This document shows positions 26,670 to 35,539 of a stretch of DNA of 64,000 nt, in pieces (position 1 is the first letter of the stretch; every line of letters begins with the position of its first letter). The stretch comes from CAVRXZ01 sp963773035 (GTDB taxonomy: Bacteria > Acidobacteriota > Vicinamibacteria > Vicinamibacterales > CAVVIG01). The notes under the pieces are model-generated. The model was not told where the DNA came from. It saw nothing but the letters and a program-made list of their open reading frames with translations, and searched no databases. The stretch spans positions 124,001 through 188,000 of the forward strand of contig CAVYZX010000005.1 of NCBI GenBank assembly GCA_963773035.1. The letters run 5' to 3'. The position numbers and the translations under genes are program-made.

Positions 26670-27767
26670 ATGGAAACCATCGATGTGGCCGTCATCGGAG
26701 GCGGCGTCAGCGGACTGGCGGTCGCGCGCGCGTTGGCGCAGCGCGACCTGTCCGTCTGCGTCCTCGAGCGTCACGCCCGCCCCGGCCTGGATACGAGCAC
26801 TCACAACAGCGGCGTCATTCATGCCGGGATTTACTATCCGGCCGACTCGCTCAAAGCACGTCTCTGCACCGAAGGCCGGCGACTTCTCTATACCTTTTGT
26901 GCCGCGCATCACGTCCCTCACAAGCGATGCGGAAAGCTGATCGTCGCCCACGACGACAGCGAGCTCGGTGCGCTCGAGGCGCTTTGGAAACGCGGCACTG
27001 CGAACGGCGTCGAGCGGCTCGAGCTCGTAGACCGAGCGTTCATCGCTCGACGCGAGCCGTCGATCCAGGCTGTGGCTGGTATCTACTCGCCCGAGAGCGG
27101 CAGCGTCGAAGCCGAAGAGCTGGTGAAGACGCTTCTGCGCACGGGCCAGGCTGCCGGGGTGATTTTTCTTCCTGATACTCCGTTGAAAGGCGCCAATCTC
27201 AATCGCAACGGCATCGAGCTCGATACGGGCCGCGAAACCATCCTGGCCGGGACCGTCGTCAACGCCGCGGGACTCTACGCAGACGATGTCTCGAGAATGG
27301 TGGGTGGCGAATCGTTCACGATCTATCCCTGCCGTGGCGAGTACGCCGAGCTGACCCCCGCCAAGCGCGGATTGGTCAACGCCCACGTCTATCCGCTGCC
27401 GCATCAGCACGGGCTGGGTGTCCACATCACGACCACTCTCGCCGGTGCCGTGATGTTCGGCCCGACGGCCCGCTACCAGGCTCGCAAGGACGACTACGAA
27501 AACGACCGCATACCGCTCGAGGACTTCGTCGAACCGGCGCAACAACTGCTTCCCGGCCTGACCATCGCCGATTTGCGGTTGTCTGGCAGCGGCATCCGGC
27601 CAAAGCTGAATCCGCCGGAAGAGTCGTTCGCCGATTTCTTGATCCGCCGCGATCGCAACAATCCGCGAGTCGTCCATGTGGCAGGCATCGAATCTCCGGG
27701 ACTGACCGCTTGTCTGGCGATTGGAAAGCTCGTCAGCCAGATTGTGGGCGACGAAGATCATCGATGA
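26670..27767 (+). CDS. lhgO: FAD-dependent L-2-hydroxyglutarate oxidase-like protein
   Basis: A 365-residue DAO-fold flavoprotein. The dinucleotide motif is VAVIGGGVSGLAVARAL at the N terminus, then the family-typical HNSGVIHAGIYYPADSLKA, YPCRGEYAEL and the late LSGSGIRPKLNPP. The family oxidises L-2-hydroxyglutarate to 2-oxoglutarate using quinone or oxygen. Its presence inside a glycan cluster is odd; it may be a metabolic bystander or act on another hydroxy acid. The ATG at 26670 matches the start of the fold. It ends 8 bases from the stop of the convergent RfbD-like gene. Gene symbol is by family resemblance. Confidence 0.78.
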   Translation: METIDVAVIGGGVSGLAVARALAQRDLSVCVLERHARPGLDTSTHNSGVIHAGIYYPADSLKARLCTEGRRLLYTFCAAHHVPHKRCGKLIVAHDDSELGALEALWKRGTANGVERLELVDRAFIARREPSIQAVAGIYSPESGSVEAEELVKTLLRTGQAAGVIFLPDTPLKGANLNRNGIELDTGRETILAGTVVNAAGLYADDVSRMVGGESFTIYPCRGEYAELTPAKRGLVNAHVYPLPHQHGLGVHITTTLAGAVMFGPTARYQARKDDYENDRIPLEDFVEPAQQLLPGLTIADLRLSGSGIRPKLNPPEESFADFLIRRDRNNPRVVHVAGIESPGLTACLAIGKLVSQIVGDEDHR

Positions 27768-27775
27768 TCAAGCGA

Positions 27776-28657
27776 TCATCGATTCGGGTTCTTGTGTCCG
27801 AGCTCGCCAAGCTGCTCGGCCATCACGAAACGGCGCACCGCATCCTGCCATGTCGGCATCGTGACACCCGACCCGAGCAACTTGGAGTTCGAGAGCGCAC
27901 AGAACTGCGGCCGCTGTGCGCGAAGCGGCACGTCAGCCATGCGGACGGGCACGAAGCGGGGCTCTACGGCCGCCTGGCGGGCGAGTTCCGCCGCCAGTTC
28001 GAGCCACGTGCAACATCCTGAATTCACACAGTGGTACAAGCCGTACGGCGCTTTCCCGTTCACGAGCTCGAGCGTGGCGTGCGCGGCGTCGGCTACGAAC
28101 GTCGGAGAGATCGTCCGGTCGTAGAAAATCTGAACCGAATCGCCGGCCATGAGCTTCTTCCAGAAGCCTGCGATCGTTCCTCGCGACGGGCCATTCTCCG
28201 CCCTTCCGAAAAGGCTCTCGACACGGAGAACGTACGAACGCTCCGCATCGGCGGCGAACCATTCGCCCAGCAACTTTGACGCTGCGTAGACAGACCTTGG
28301 ATTCGGGCGATCCTCTTCCGTGTACGGCGCAGAAGCCGTCCCGTCGAACACGAAATCGGTGCCGAAGTGGACCAAGACGATGCCGCGGGCCGACGCGGCT
28401 CGTGCCAGCGCCCGTACAGCGAAGGCGTTGAGGTTCAGTGCGTCGATCGGGTGATCTTCCGCGCCATCGACGTTGTTGTAGGCGGCGCAATTGACGACCA
28501 CTTCAGGACGGAGGCGCTCGATGGCGTTCTCGACCGCCCGATCGTCGGTAGCATCCAGATCTGCGTGACCGAGGGGCGTCACATCGTGACCGGCGGCAAA
28601 TGTCTCGGTTATCGCGGCGCCAAGCTGGCCACGGGCTCCAACGACGACGACCCGCAC
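27776..28657 (-). CDS. dTDP-4-dehydrorhamnose reductase-like (RfbD) SDR enzyme
   Basis: A 293-residue extended SDR protein. It begins VRVVVVGARGQLGAAI, has NCAAYNNVDGAEDHP (RfbD subfamily hallmark), the FGTDFVFDG block, and the catalytic YAASKLLGEW. RfbD makes dTDP-L-rhamnose from the 4-keto sugar with NADPH. Other rml genes are not in the window, so the true substrate could be another keto-sugar such as the Gmd product. The GTG at 28657 gives the usual family length; an in-frame ATG at 28765 would add 36 unrelated residues. Confidence 0.82.
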   Translation of the reverse strand: MRVVVVGARGQLGAAITETFAAGHDVTPLGHADLDATDDRAVENAIERLRPEVVVNCAAYNNVDGAEDHPIDALNLNAFAVRALARAASARGIVLVHFGTDFVFDGTASAPYTEEDRPNPRSVYAASKLLGEWFAADAERSYVLRVESLFGRAENGPSRGTIAGFWKKLMAGDSVQIFYDRTISPTFVADAAHATLELVNGKAPYGLYHCVNSGCCTWLELAAELARQAAVEPRFVPVRMADVPLRAQRPQFCALSNSKLLGSGVTMPTWQDAVRRFVMAEQLGELGHKNPNR

Positions 28658-28771
28658 TACTTCGCGCCTCGACGGCGCTCGACCGGGTCCGGCGGCGCCA
28701 TTGTGATCTCCATCATCGAGGCTATTCTGCCACGAGCCGATCCGGGCTTCACAGGACGCCGACACCAGATC

Positions 28772-29251
28772 TCATCGACGGCTTTGTTTCACAGCAGCGC
28801 GCGTCTCGCGTTCGGCTTCGCGGCGCTTGATGGTTTCGCGCTTGTCGTATTCCTTCTTTCCTTTGGCGAGACTCACCGCGACCTTCACTTTGCCGTTCTT
28901 GAAGTACATACGGACCGGCACGAGCGTCATGCCTTTTTCGACCGTCTTTCCCACGAGCTTCCGGATTTCATCTCGGTGAAGCAACAACTTGCGACGGCGC
29001 AACGGTTCGTGATCGGCGTAGCCCCGATGGCTGTAAGAGCTGATGTTCACGTTATAGAGATACGCTTCGCCATCATCGATTCGGGCGAAGCTGTCCCGAA
29101 GATTGACGCGGCCCTCGCGAATGGCTTTCACCTCGGTTCCGAGAAGAACGATGCCGGCTTCGAACGATTCCAACAGGTGGAAATCGTGAAACGCCTTGCG
29201 ATTTTCGGCGATGTTGGTTTGCGCCAGCTCGCGTTCTGTTTTTTCTTTCAT
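28772..29251 (-). CDS. smpB: SsrA-binding protein SmpB
   Basis: A 159-residue SmpB. It shows IAENRKAFHDFHLLESFEAG, VLLGTEVKAIREGRVNLRDS, YSHRGYADHEPLRRRKLLLH and the lysine-rich C-terminal tail. SmpB binds tmRNA and brings it to stalled ribosomes for trans-translation. The ATG at 29251 gives the usual length; another ATG at 29290 would add 13 residues. The ssrA gene is not in the window. Confidence 0.95.
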   Translation of the reverse strand: MKEKTERELAQTNIAENRKAFHDFHLLESFEAGIVLLGTEVKAIREGRVNLRDSFARIDDGEAYLYNVNISSYSHRGYADHEPLRRRKLLLHRDEIRKLVGKTVEKGMTLVPVRMYFKNGKVKVAVSLAKGKKEYDKRETIKRREAERETRAAVKQSRR

Positions 29252-29334
29252 TGAGGGATTCGGTGCACGCCGAGTGTCGTTCTGATTCAACCAGCAATGA
29301 CGACGGGTCTACTTTCCGTGAAGGAATCTTCACC

Positions 29335-29366
29335 CGCCGTGTCCTCGGTGTCCTCCGTGGTGGCTA
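29335..29366. repeat. Intergenic low-complexity repeat (CGGAGGACAC type)
   Basis: On the minus strand this reads as imperfect tandem CACGGAGGA/CACCGAGGA units between pdxA and smpB. It belongs with the other short intergenic repeats in the window. Confidence 0.45.
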
Positions 29367-29380
29367 GTTTTGGCTTAAGT

Positions 29381-30256
29381 CTAGACGGAACCGCCGGCAA
29401 GCTTCGCGGCCAACAGAATCGCCGCCACCATGCTTTCCGGATCGGCAATGCCGAGGCCCGCGATGTCGAATGCCGTCCCGTGATCGACCGACGTCCGAAC
29501 GAACGGCAGGCCCAGCGTGACATTGACCGCATGGCCGAATGCCACCAGCTTCACCGGGATCAGCCCCTGATCGTGGTAACAGCAGACGACGACGTCGAAC
29601 TCGCCGCGACGGGCGCGCACGAAGAGGGTATCCGCTGGAAATGGTCCCGACACGTCGATGCCCGACGCCCGGCACGTCTCGATTGCCGGACGAATGGCGC
29701 TGTCTTCCTCTTGACCGAACAGTCCGTGCTCGCCGGCGTGCGGATTGAGACCGGCGACGGCGATCCGCGGGGTCGCATATCCAAATCTCGGCAGTTCGCA
29801 CGCCGTCAATCGGATAGTCGTCTCCATGGTCTTGGCCGTCAGTGCTTTCGGAACTTCGGCCAACGGGATGTGCACCGTCGCCAAGACGACGCGCAATGCT
29901 TCGGAGTGAAACATCATCGCCACGGAGGGAACACCCGACAGGTGGGCGAGCAAATCCGTATGGCCGTGCCATGGAAGGCCGGCTAGCCGGAACGCCTCCT
30001 TGTTGACCGGCGCTGTCGCTATCGCGGCAACGCGGTTCTGCCGCGCGTCTTCCACCGCACGAACAATGGCTTCATACGCTGCGAGGCCAGCGTCGGCGCT
30101 CAATAGGCCAGGTTTGAAGGACCGATCGCTGGAGGGGCCGTAAAGAATCGGTTCGCAGACGTCGAGAACACGCGAATCGGCCGCGGCCCGTTGCGCCACT
30201 TCGGGTCCGATGCCAGAAGGATCGCCGACCGTTACTGCGACACGGGGTTTTGGCAT
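29381..30256 (-). CDS. pdxA: 4-hydroxythreonine-4-phosphate dehydrogenase PdxA
   Basis: A 291-residue enzyme of pyridoxal-phosphate synthesis (DXP-dependent route), converting 4-phosphohydroxythreonine to 3-amino-1-hydroxyacetone phosphate with NAD. Motifs: VTVGDPSGIGPEV at the N terminus, TAPVNKEAF, metal-ligand His in WHGHTDLLAH, GLNPHAGEHGLFG, CYHDQGLIPVK and SVDHGTAFDIAG. It is about 40 residues shorter than the E. coli enzyme, mainly in the first 80 residues. The start is preceded within 12 bases by five CTCAGGG units (30268-30302) instead of a clear ribosome binding site. Confidence 0.92.
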   Translation of the reverse strand: MPKPRVAVTVGDPSGIGPEVAQRAAADSRVLDVCEPILYGPSSDRSFKPGLLSADAGLAAYEAIVRAVEDARQNRVAAIATAPVNKEAFRLAGLPWHGHTDLLAHLSGVPSVAMMFHSEALRVVLATVHIPLAEVPKALTAKTMETTIRLTACELPRFGYATPRIAVAGLNPHAGEHGLFGQEEDSAIRPAIETCRASGIDVSGPFPADTLFVRARRGEFDVVVCCYHDQGLIPVKLVAFGHAVNVTLGLPFVRTSVDHGTAFDIAGLGIADPESMVAAILLAAKLAGGSV

Positions 30257-30267
30257 CGAGAACTGAT

Positions 30268-30302
30268 CCCTGAGCCCTGAGCCCTGAGCCCTGAGCCCTG
30301 AG
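30268..30302. repeat. Perfect (CCCTGAG)5 heptanucleotide tandem repeat
   Basis: Five exact tandem copies fill the space between the ricT stop and the pdxA start. On the coding strand they lie 12 to 46 bases upstream of the pdxA ATG. Confidence 0.95.
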
Positions 30303-30304
30303 AC

Positions 30305-31066
30305 CTACTTGTGACAGTTGCAGGATCCACAGCCGCCGGTGCCACAACCCGATGGGTTGTCGCAGCCGCCCTCGCTTCCACATCCTCCGTGGACTACTCC
30401 TTTGGCATTGGGGAGCTCGTAGCGCAGGCAACATTTCAAACGGCCGCAAAGGCCGGACAATTTCGACGGATTGAGACTGAGGTCCTGCTGCTTCGCCATC
30501 TTGATCGAAACAGGCTCGAACGAGGTGAGAAACGTCGTGCAACACAGCGGCCGACCGCATGTTCCGTAGCCGCCGAGCATCTTGGCTTCGTCGCGGACAC
30601 CAATCTGCCGCATCTCGATGCGCGTGTGAAACTCGGCCGCCAGCTCCCGCACCAGCTCGCGAAAGTCGACGCGGCCGTCGGCCGTGAAATAGAAGACGAG
30701 GCGCGACCCATCCAACGCGAGCTCGACGCGCGTGAGTTTCATCCCGAGGCCGCGCTCGCGGATCTTGAGCAGCGCGACGCGATACGCTTCGCGCTCGCGC
30801 AGCTGCTGCTTGGACCGGACGGCCAGGTCCTCCCGCGTCGCGAGACGGACCCGCGCCGTCGAGTCGGCCATCGAGCGGCGTCGGTCGCTCAGGTGTGGAT
30901 TCGTTCGAACGACAGTCGCCAGAGCCGGACCGCTTTCGGACTGAACGACGACGTGATCGCCGGGCCGGGGATCGTCGGCTGGAGAGTCGTCCAGCACGTG
31001 CGTCTGTACTCTGCCGACCGGTGTCAGCTTGACAGAAACCAGTTTTCCGGGACTCGAAGCGTCCAA
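30305..31066 (-). CDS. ricT: RicT/PSP1 family iron-sulfur regulatory protein
   Basis: A 253-residue PSP1-domain protein (YaaT/RicT). The core contains FYFTADGRVDFRELVREL, GGYGTCGRPLCCTTFL and LCGRLKCCLRYE, the cysteine blocks that in the RicAFT complex help hold [4Fe-4S] clusters. RicT acts with RicA and RicF in RNA processing in Bacillus; partners are not in the window. An unusual tail (about residues 225-253) has six cysteines among glycines (GGCGSEGGCDNPSGC, then GGCGSCNCHK). It starts 9 bases after holB. Confidence 0.85.
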   Translation of the reverse strand: MDASSPGKLVSVKLTPVGRVQTHVLDDSPADDPRPGDHVVVQSESGPALATVVRTNPHLSDRRRSMADSTARVRLATREDLAVRSKQQLREREAYRVALLKIRERGLGMKLTRVELALDGSRLVFYFTADGRVDFRELVRELAAEFHTRIEMRQIGVRDEAKMLGGYGTCGRPLCCTTFLTSFEPVSIKMAKQQDLSLNPSKLSGLCGRLKCCLRYELPNAKGVVHGGCGSEGGCDNPSGCGTGGCGSCNCHK

Positions 31067-31075
31067 AATAGCACC

Positions 31076-32107
31076 CTACAACTGCAACACCAGCCAATCG
31101 GCGACGATCTTGACGCCGGCGTTGCGTTCGATCGCCACCAGTGCCTGATCGATTGCCGAAAACGCTCGCGTACCTCGCTCGCCTCGATACACCTGTCCGA
31201 GCTCTTCGAGAGCGGGCCGAAGGTCGGCATTGGCAAGCGTTCTGACGTCTCCGCCCGTCGCGATCAACTCAGTATCCCGGATCAGCGTCGCCATGGCGCG
31301 AAGGTACGAGGATAGCCGCTCGCGGTCTGCGGCCGCAGGCCCACCACCGATATTCGTCAGCAAGGTCTTCGCGCCATCGATTCGCCGGCCAGGATCCCGG
31401 GTGGCGCCGGCGAACGCCAGAACCTGTCGCGCCACGGCCCGCGCCTCGAGAATTTCATCGGCATCCATGTCGAGCGCGCGGCCAAGGCTTCCGTCGGAGG
31501 ACATCGCAATAGCCCGGGCTTCCTGCTCGCCGTGTCCGCGCTCGATCAGCGCGGAGGCGACGTCCGACGTGCCTAGCGGCCGGAATCGAAGCCGCGGACA
31601 GCGCGAAATCACGGTCGGCAGCAAGACGTCGGACCTCGCGCTGACGAGAATGAAAACAGATGATGAAGGCGGTTCTTCGAGCGTCTTGAGAAGCGCGTTC
31701 TGCGCCGTCAAGACCAACGCATCGGCATCATCAATGATGACGACGCGGCGCTTGCCCTCGAATGGGCGATAACCAGCACGCTCGATTGCGTCGCGAACCT
31801 GCTCAGTCTTGATCGATCCGCTGTCGCCCGGCTCGATGACGAGAACCTCGGGGTGAAGGCCACGCGCGATTCGTGAACAAGCAGTGCACTTGCCACACGC
31901 GTCGAATTCGATTTCTGTGGAGCCTCCGGCCCGGCCGACGACTGGTGACTCACAGTTGAGTGCTTGGGCTGTGGCGATGGCCGTGCGCCGCTTTCCGACG
32001 CCGGAAGGTCCAGCGAAAATCAGGCTTGGCGGAAGGAGATCCTCGCGCACCGAGCGCGCCAGAAGCCTGATGAGTCGCCGGTGTCCAATGACGTCTTTGA
32101 AAGGCAT
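31076..32107 (-). CDS. holB: DNA polymerase III delta-prime subunit
   Basis: A 343-residue AAA+ clamp-loader subunit. It has MPFKDVIGHRRLI at the start, Walker A FAGPSGVGKRRTA, a zinc module CGKCTACSRIARG, Walker B region RVVIIDDADAL, NALLKTLEEPP and the sensor VISRCPRLRFRPL (SRC motif). Together with tau and delta it loads the sliding clamp. The ATG at 32107 matches the conserved start; an in-frame start 63 bases upstream would add unrelated residues. Confidence 0.92.
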   Translation of the reverse strand: MPFKDVIGHRRLIRLLARSVREDLLPPSLIFAGPSGVGKRRTAIATAQALNCESPVVGRAGGSTEIEFDACGKCTACSRIARGLHPEVLVIEPGDSGSIKTEQVRDAIERAGYRPFEGKRRVVIIDDADALVLTAQNALLKTLEEPPSSSVFILVSARSDVLLPTVISRCPRLRFRPLGTSDVASALIERGHGEQEARAIAMSSDGSLGRALDMDADEILEARAVARQVLAFAGATRDPGRRIDGAKTLLTNIGGGPAAADRERLSSYLRAMATLIRDTELIATGGDVRTLANADLRPALEELGQVYRGERGTRAFSAIDQALVAIERNAGVKIVADWLVLQL

Positions 32108-32195
32108 GACCGCGGCTTCGATCCGAATCGTATCACGGTCACGAAGCTCCGCCGCGGTCCTGGAGGGCACTGCACCGAGAGGTGCGTGCGCTCTC

Positions 32196-34571
32196 CTACT
32201 GCTCGTCCTTGTCTCTCTTGTCTTCTCGCTTGATGCCGAACACCTTCGACCAGAAGCCGCGCTTGGCCTTCGGTTGTTCCGGCGGCGGCGCTTCGGCGAC
32301 CGGCGGAGGCTCGACGTGAGGGTGAAGGGTTGGTTCCGTATTCGAAACGATCGGAGCGGGCGTTCGTGGCGCAGGGGATGCGCCGAAGAAGGTGGCGAAC
32401 TTCCTCAGGATTCCGAGCGTGTGAACGTCGCAGTAGCCGGTCGGCTCCGTCCCGCTCGCAAAGTACTCGGTATAGACCATCGACCGTCGTGTGCTTTGCC
32501 CGTTGTCGTCCACCACCTCGGCGTGCTCGCATCCGGAGGTCGCGAGCTTTCCCGACACGCGGCACACCACGGCCGTCGTCACCCCTGACGGCGGGCTGAA
32601 CCAGGCCGGCCGGTTCCCTGCCGTCGCCGCTTTCATGAACTTCGCCCAGATTGGAACCGCGACGTCGGCAGCGAAACCGTTCGGCAAAATGGTCTGAGGC
32701 TGATCGAAACCAACCCAGACTCCAGAGGCCAGTGTCGGCGTGAATCCGACGAACCAGGCGTCGTTGAAGTCATTCGTCGTGCCGGTCTTCCCCGCGGCGG
32801 GCAAGGTGAAGCCAAGACTCCGGACTCGGGCGGCTGTTCCGGCGTTGATAACGTCCGCCAGCATGTTGCTCATCAAGAACGCGGTCGTCTCGCTGATGGC
32901 TTGCTTGGACGATGGTTCTTCCTCGAACAGCACCTGACCGTCGCGATCTTCGACTCGGCGGATCAGAATCGGCTTGGGCACCAGGCCACCGTTGGCGAAC
33001 GCGGCGTATGCCGCCGTCATGGCTTCGAGGGTCACTTCGCCCGAGCCTAACGCCAGCGATGGAACTTTCGGCACGTCGCCAACGCCCATGTTCTTGGCGT
33101 ATTCGACGGTTCGCGGAATGCCGACCTGCTGCAGAAGCTTTACGGCGGCCCGGTTGCTCGAGGTGCGCAGCGCCGTGCGCAAGGTCATCGACGTTTCTGT
33201 GGAGTGACCCTCCTCCGGCGTCCAGGCCCCCTGCAGCGTGTCGATGGGATCATCGAGGTGATCGAGTACGGTGGCTGGCGTGTATCCAGCTTCGAGCGCG
33301 GTGGCGTACACAAACGGCTTGAACGCCGAACCCGGTTGCCGGCGGGCCTGAACGGCGCGATTGAAGCGACTCTCCGCAAAATTGCGGCCTCCAATCATGA
33401 CCCGTATGTGGCCGGTCTGCGGATCCAGGGCGATCATGGCGGCTTGAAGAGGCTCCTGATCGCGAGGGCCGATGCTTCCCCGGCGTGACGCGACGGCACG
33501 ACGGCGCTTGGCGACGGCCTCCAAGCCCTCTTGAACTGCCGCTTCCGCCTGGTCCTGCATCGTCATGTCAATCGTCGAGAAGACGCGCAGTCCACCCTGA
33601 TACACCCGCTGCCAGCCAAAGCGCTCCACGAGCTCGCGCCTGACCTGCTCTTTGAAGTACTGACCGTGCGCCTCTTCCGATTCAAGGGAATTGGTCAGCA
33701 CGAGTTTCGTTCCGCGCGCCTGCTGCCATGTGGGTCGATCGATGACGCCGGTATCGACCATCGCCTGCAACACGACGTTGCGCCGGGTGACGGCGCGCTG
33801 CATGCTCACGGTCGGGGCGTAGCTCGACGGCGACTTCACGAGGCCGGCTAACGTCGCCGCCTCCGAGACGGTCAAATCCGACGCGGACTTCCCGAAATAT
33901 CCTCGAGAAGCCGCTTCAGCGCCGTAGAGACCGTCGCCAAAGTAGACCTTGTTGAGGTAAAGCTCGAGGATCTGCCACTTCTGATACACGCGCTCGATTC
34001 GTTGGGCCAGGATGAGCTCCTGGAGCTTTCGCCTGAGCGTTCTCTCGGACTTCAGAAAACTCTGACGGGCCAGCTGCTGAGTAATGGTGCTGCCGCCCTG
34101 TGCGACACGGCCAAGCCGGATGTTGGCGAGCGCGGCCGACACGATGCGAAACGCGTCGAAGCCGCGGTGCTCGAAGAACCGCTGATCTTCGACGGCCACG
34201 ATCGCCCGAATCAGATGCGGTGAGATTTTCGTGAGCGGCACTTCGATGCGCTGCTCCTTGAAGATCGTGAACGCCAACTTGTCCGCCCCGTCGTAGACAG
34301 CGGTGGCCTGAGCCATTTCGCCCATCTTGCCCACGGCTTCACGACCCGGCAGATCGCGCTGCAGATCCCACATGAACCAGACGCCAAAGCCGAGTACGGC
34401 GCTCATGCTTAGAGCGAGCCCGCCGGCCAGACCGAGCACGAGACGTGGGTGCCGGCGTTTCGCCTCGCGCCAGGCAACTGCCAACTGCTGCAGCCGGACT
34501 TGGCTGGCGCGCCGAAGGACGTCCACACGCCGCCGAACCGCGTTCAAGTGCGACTGAATGTCCCGATTCAT
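32196..34571 (-). CDS. Bifunctional penicillin-binding protein 1A (transglycosylase/transpeptidase)
   Basis: A 791-residue class A PBP. It has an N-terminal cytoplasmic stretch and a membrane anchor (about residues 47-68). The GT51 transglycosylase has AVEDQRFFEHRGFD and GGSTITQQLARQ. The transpeptidase has SxxK in GSAFKPFVYATAL, SxN in RTSSNRAAVK and KTG in GKTGTTNDFNDAWFVG. It polymerises lipid II and cross-links peptidoglycan. The C terminus is Pro-rich and then Lys/Asp-rich. It starts by a 4-base ATGA overlap with the oxidoreductase gene upstream. Confidence 0.94.
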   Translation of the reverse strand: MNRDIQSHLNAVRRRVDVLRRASQVRLQQLAVAWREAKRRHPRLVLGLAGGLALSMSAVLGFGVWFMWDLQRDLPGREAVGKMGEMAQATAVYDGADKLAFTIFKEQRIEVPLTKISPHLIRAIVAVEDQRFFEHRGFDAFRIVSAALANIRLGRVAQGGSTITQQLARQSFLKSERTLRRKLQELILAQRIERVYQKWQILELYLNKVYFGDGLYGAEAASRGYFGKSASDLTVSEAATLAGLVKSPSSYAPTVSMQRAVTRRNVVLQAMVDTGVIDRPTWQQARGTKLVLTNSLESEEAHGQYFKEQVRRELVERFGWQRVYQGGLRVFSTIDMTMQDQAEAAVQEGLEAVAKRRRAVASRRGSIGPRDQEPLQAAMIALDPQTGHIRVMIGGRNFAESRFNRAVQARRQPGSAFKPFVYATALEAGYTPATVLDHLDDPIDTLQGAWTPEEGHSTETSMTLRTALRTSSNRAAVKLLQQVGIPRTVEYAKNMGVGDVPKVPSLALGSGEVTLEAMTAAYAAFANGGLVPKPILIRRVEDRDGQVLFEEEPSSKQAISETTAFLMSNMLADVINAGTAARVRSLGFTLPAAGKTGTTNDFNDAWFVGFTPTLASGVWVGFDQPQTILPNGFAADVAVPIWAKFMKAATAGNRPAWFSPPSGVTTAVVCRVSGKLATSGCEHAEVVDDNGQSTRRSMVYTEYFASGTEPTGYCDVHTLGILRKFATFFGASPAPRTPAPIVSNTEPTLHPHVEPPPVAEAPPPEQPKAKRGFWSKVFGIKREDKRDKDEQ

Positions 34572-35539
34572 GATGGGATCAGCAGAACTTTTCCGGTCGT
34601 CTTGCGTCCCGCCAGAGCTATATGAGCCTCGGCGGCGTTCTCGAGCGGAAAATCAAACTCAGTACGAATCCGCAATTTCCCGCTTTCAATCCAACCGAAC
34701 AGGTCGGCCGCGCGCTGCTGCAGTTCGGCGCGCGTCGCGATGTAGTGGACGAGCGTGGGTCGAGTGAAAAACAGCGAGCCCTTCTGGCTCAACGCCAACG
34801 GATCCACCGTCGCGACGACGCCACTCGACTGTCCGAAGAGTACCAGCATTCCACGTGTGGCGAGACAATCGATGCTTTTGGCAACGGTCGTCTGCCCCAC
34901 CGAATCGTAAACCACTTGAACCCCTTTGCCACCTGTGAAGGCTTTCAGTTCCGACTCGAAGTCCTGTTCCGTATATAGGACGACGTGGTCGGCTCCAGCG
35001 TCGCGGGAAAGTGCGGCCTTCTCTACGGTTGAGACGGTCGTTACGACTCTCGCGCCACGCAACTTCGCTACCTGTGTGAGTAGCAACCCCACTCCACCAG
35101 CGCCGGCGTGAATCAGGCACGTATCCCCCGATTTGAGCGGATATGTGGAACACGCCAGATAGTGCGCCGTTATACCCTGCAACATCACTGCCGCGCCTTG
35201 TTTCGTGGTGACGCCTGAAGGCAGAACAATGAGGCGGTCTGCCGGAACCGCGCAAAAGTCCGCGTATGCACCTTGGACACTTGTCCAGGCCACCCGATCA
35301 CCTACCTTGATATCGCGGACACCGTCGCCCACGGCGGTCACTTTGCCTGCGCCTTCCATGCCTAACGTGAGTGGCAACGCCAACTTGTAAATGCCAATCC
35401 GTTGATAGATGTCAATGAAGTTGACACCGGCGGCCTCGATTCGGACGAGAGCCTCACCCGGCTTCGGCGTCGGCTCCGGCGCTTCGTCGTACTTGAGGAC
35501 TTCAGGACCACCCAGCGCGTGCACACGAATGGCTTTCAC
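34568..35539 (-). CDS. NADPH:quinone oxidoreductase (zinc-free MDR family)
   Basis: A 323-residue medium-chain reductase. Motifs: MKAIRVHALGGPEVLKYDE at the start, GVNFIDIYQRIGIY, the quinone-reductase signature region LIHAGAGGVGLLLTQVAKL and the NADPH site. No structural or catalytic zinc cysteines are seen. It likely reduces quinones or reactive carbonyls. First gene of a leftward run through PBP1A, holB, ricT and pdxA. Confidence 0.88.
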   Translation of the reverse strand: MKAIRVHALGGPEVLKYDEAPEPTPKPGEALVRIEAAGVNFIDIYQRIGIYKLALPLTLGMEGAGKVTAVGDGVRDIKVGDRVAWTSVQGAYADFCAVPADRLIVLPSGVTTKQGAAVMLQGITAHYLACSTYPLKSGDTCLIHAGAGGVGLLLTQVAKLRGARVVTTVSTVEKAALSRDAGADHVVLYTEQDFESELKAFTGGKGVQVVYDSVGQTTVAKSIDCLATRGMLVLFGQSSGVVATVDPLALSQKGSLFFTRPTLVHYIATRAELQQRAADLFGWIESGKLRIRTEFDFPLENAAEAHIALAGRKTTGKVLLIPS

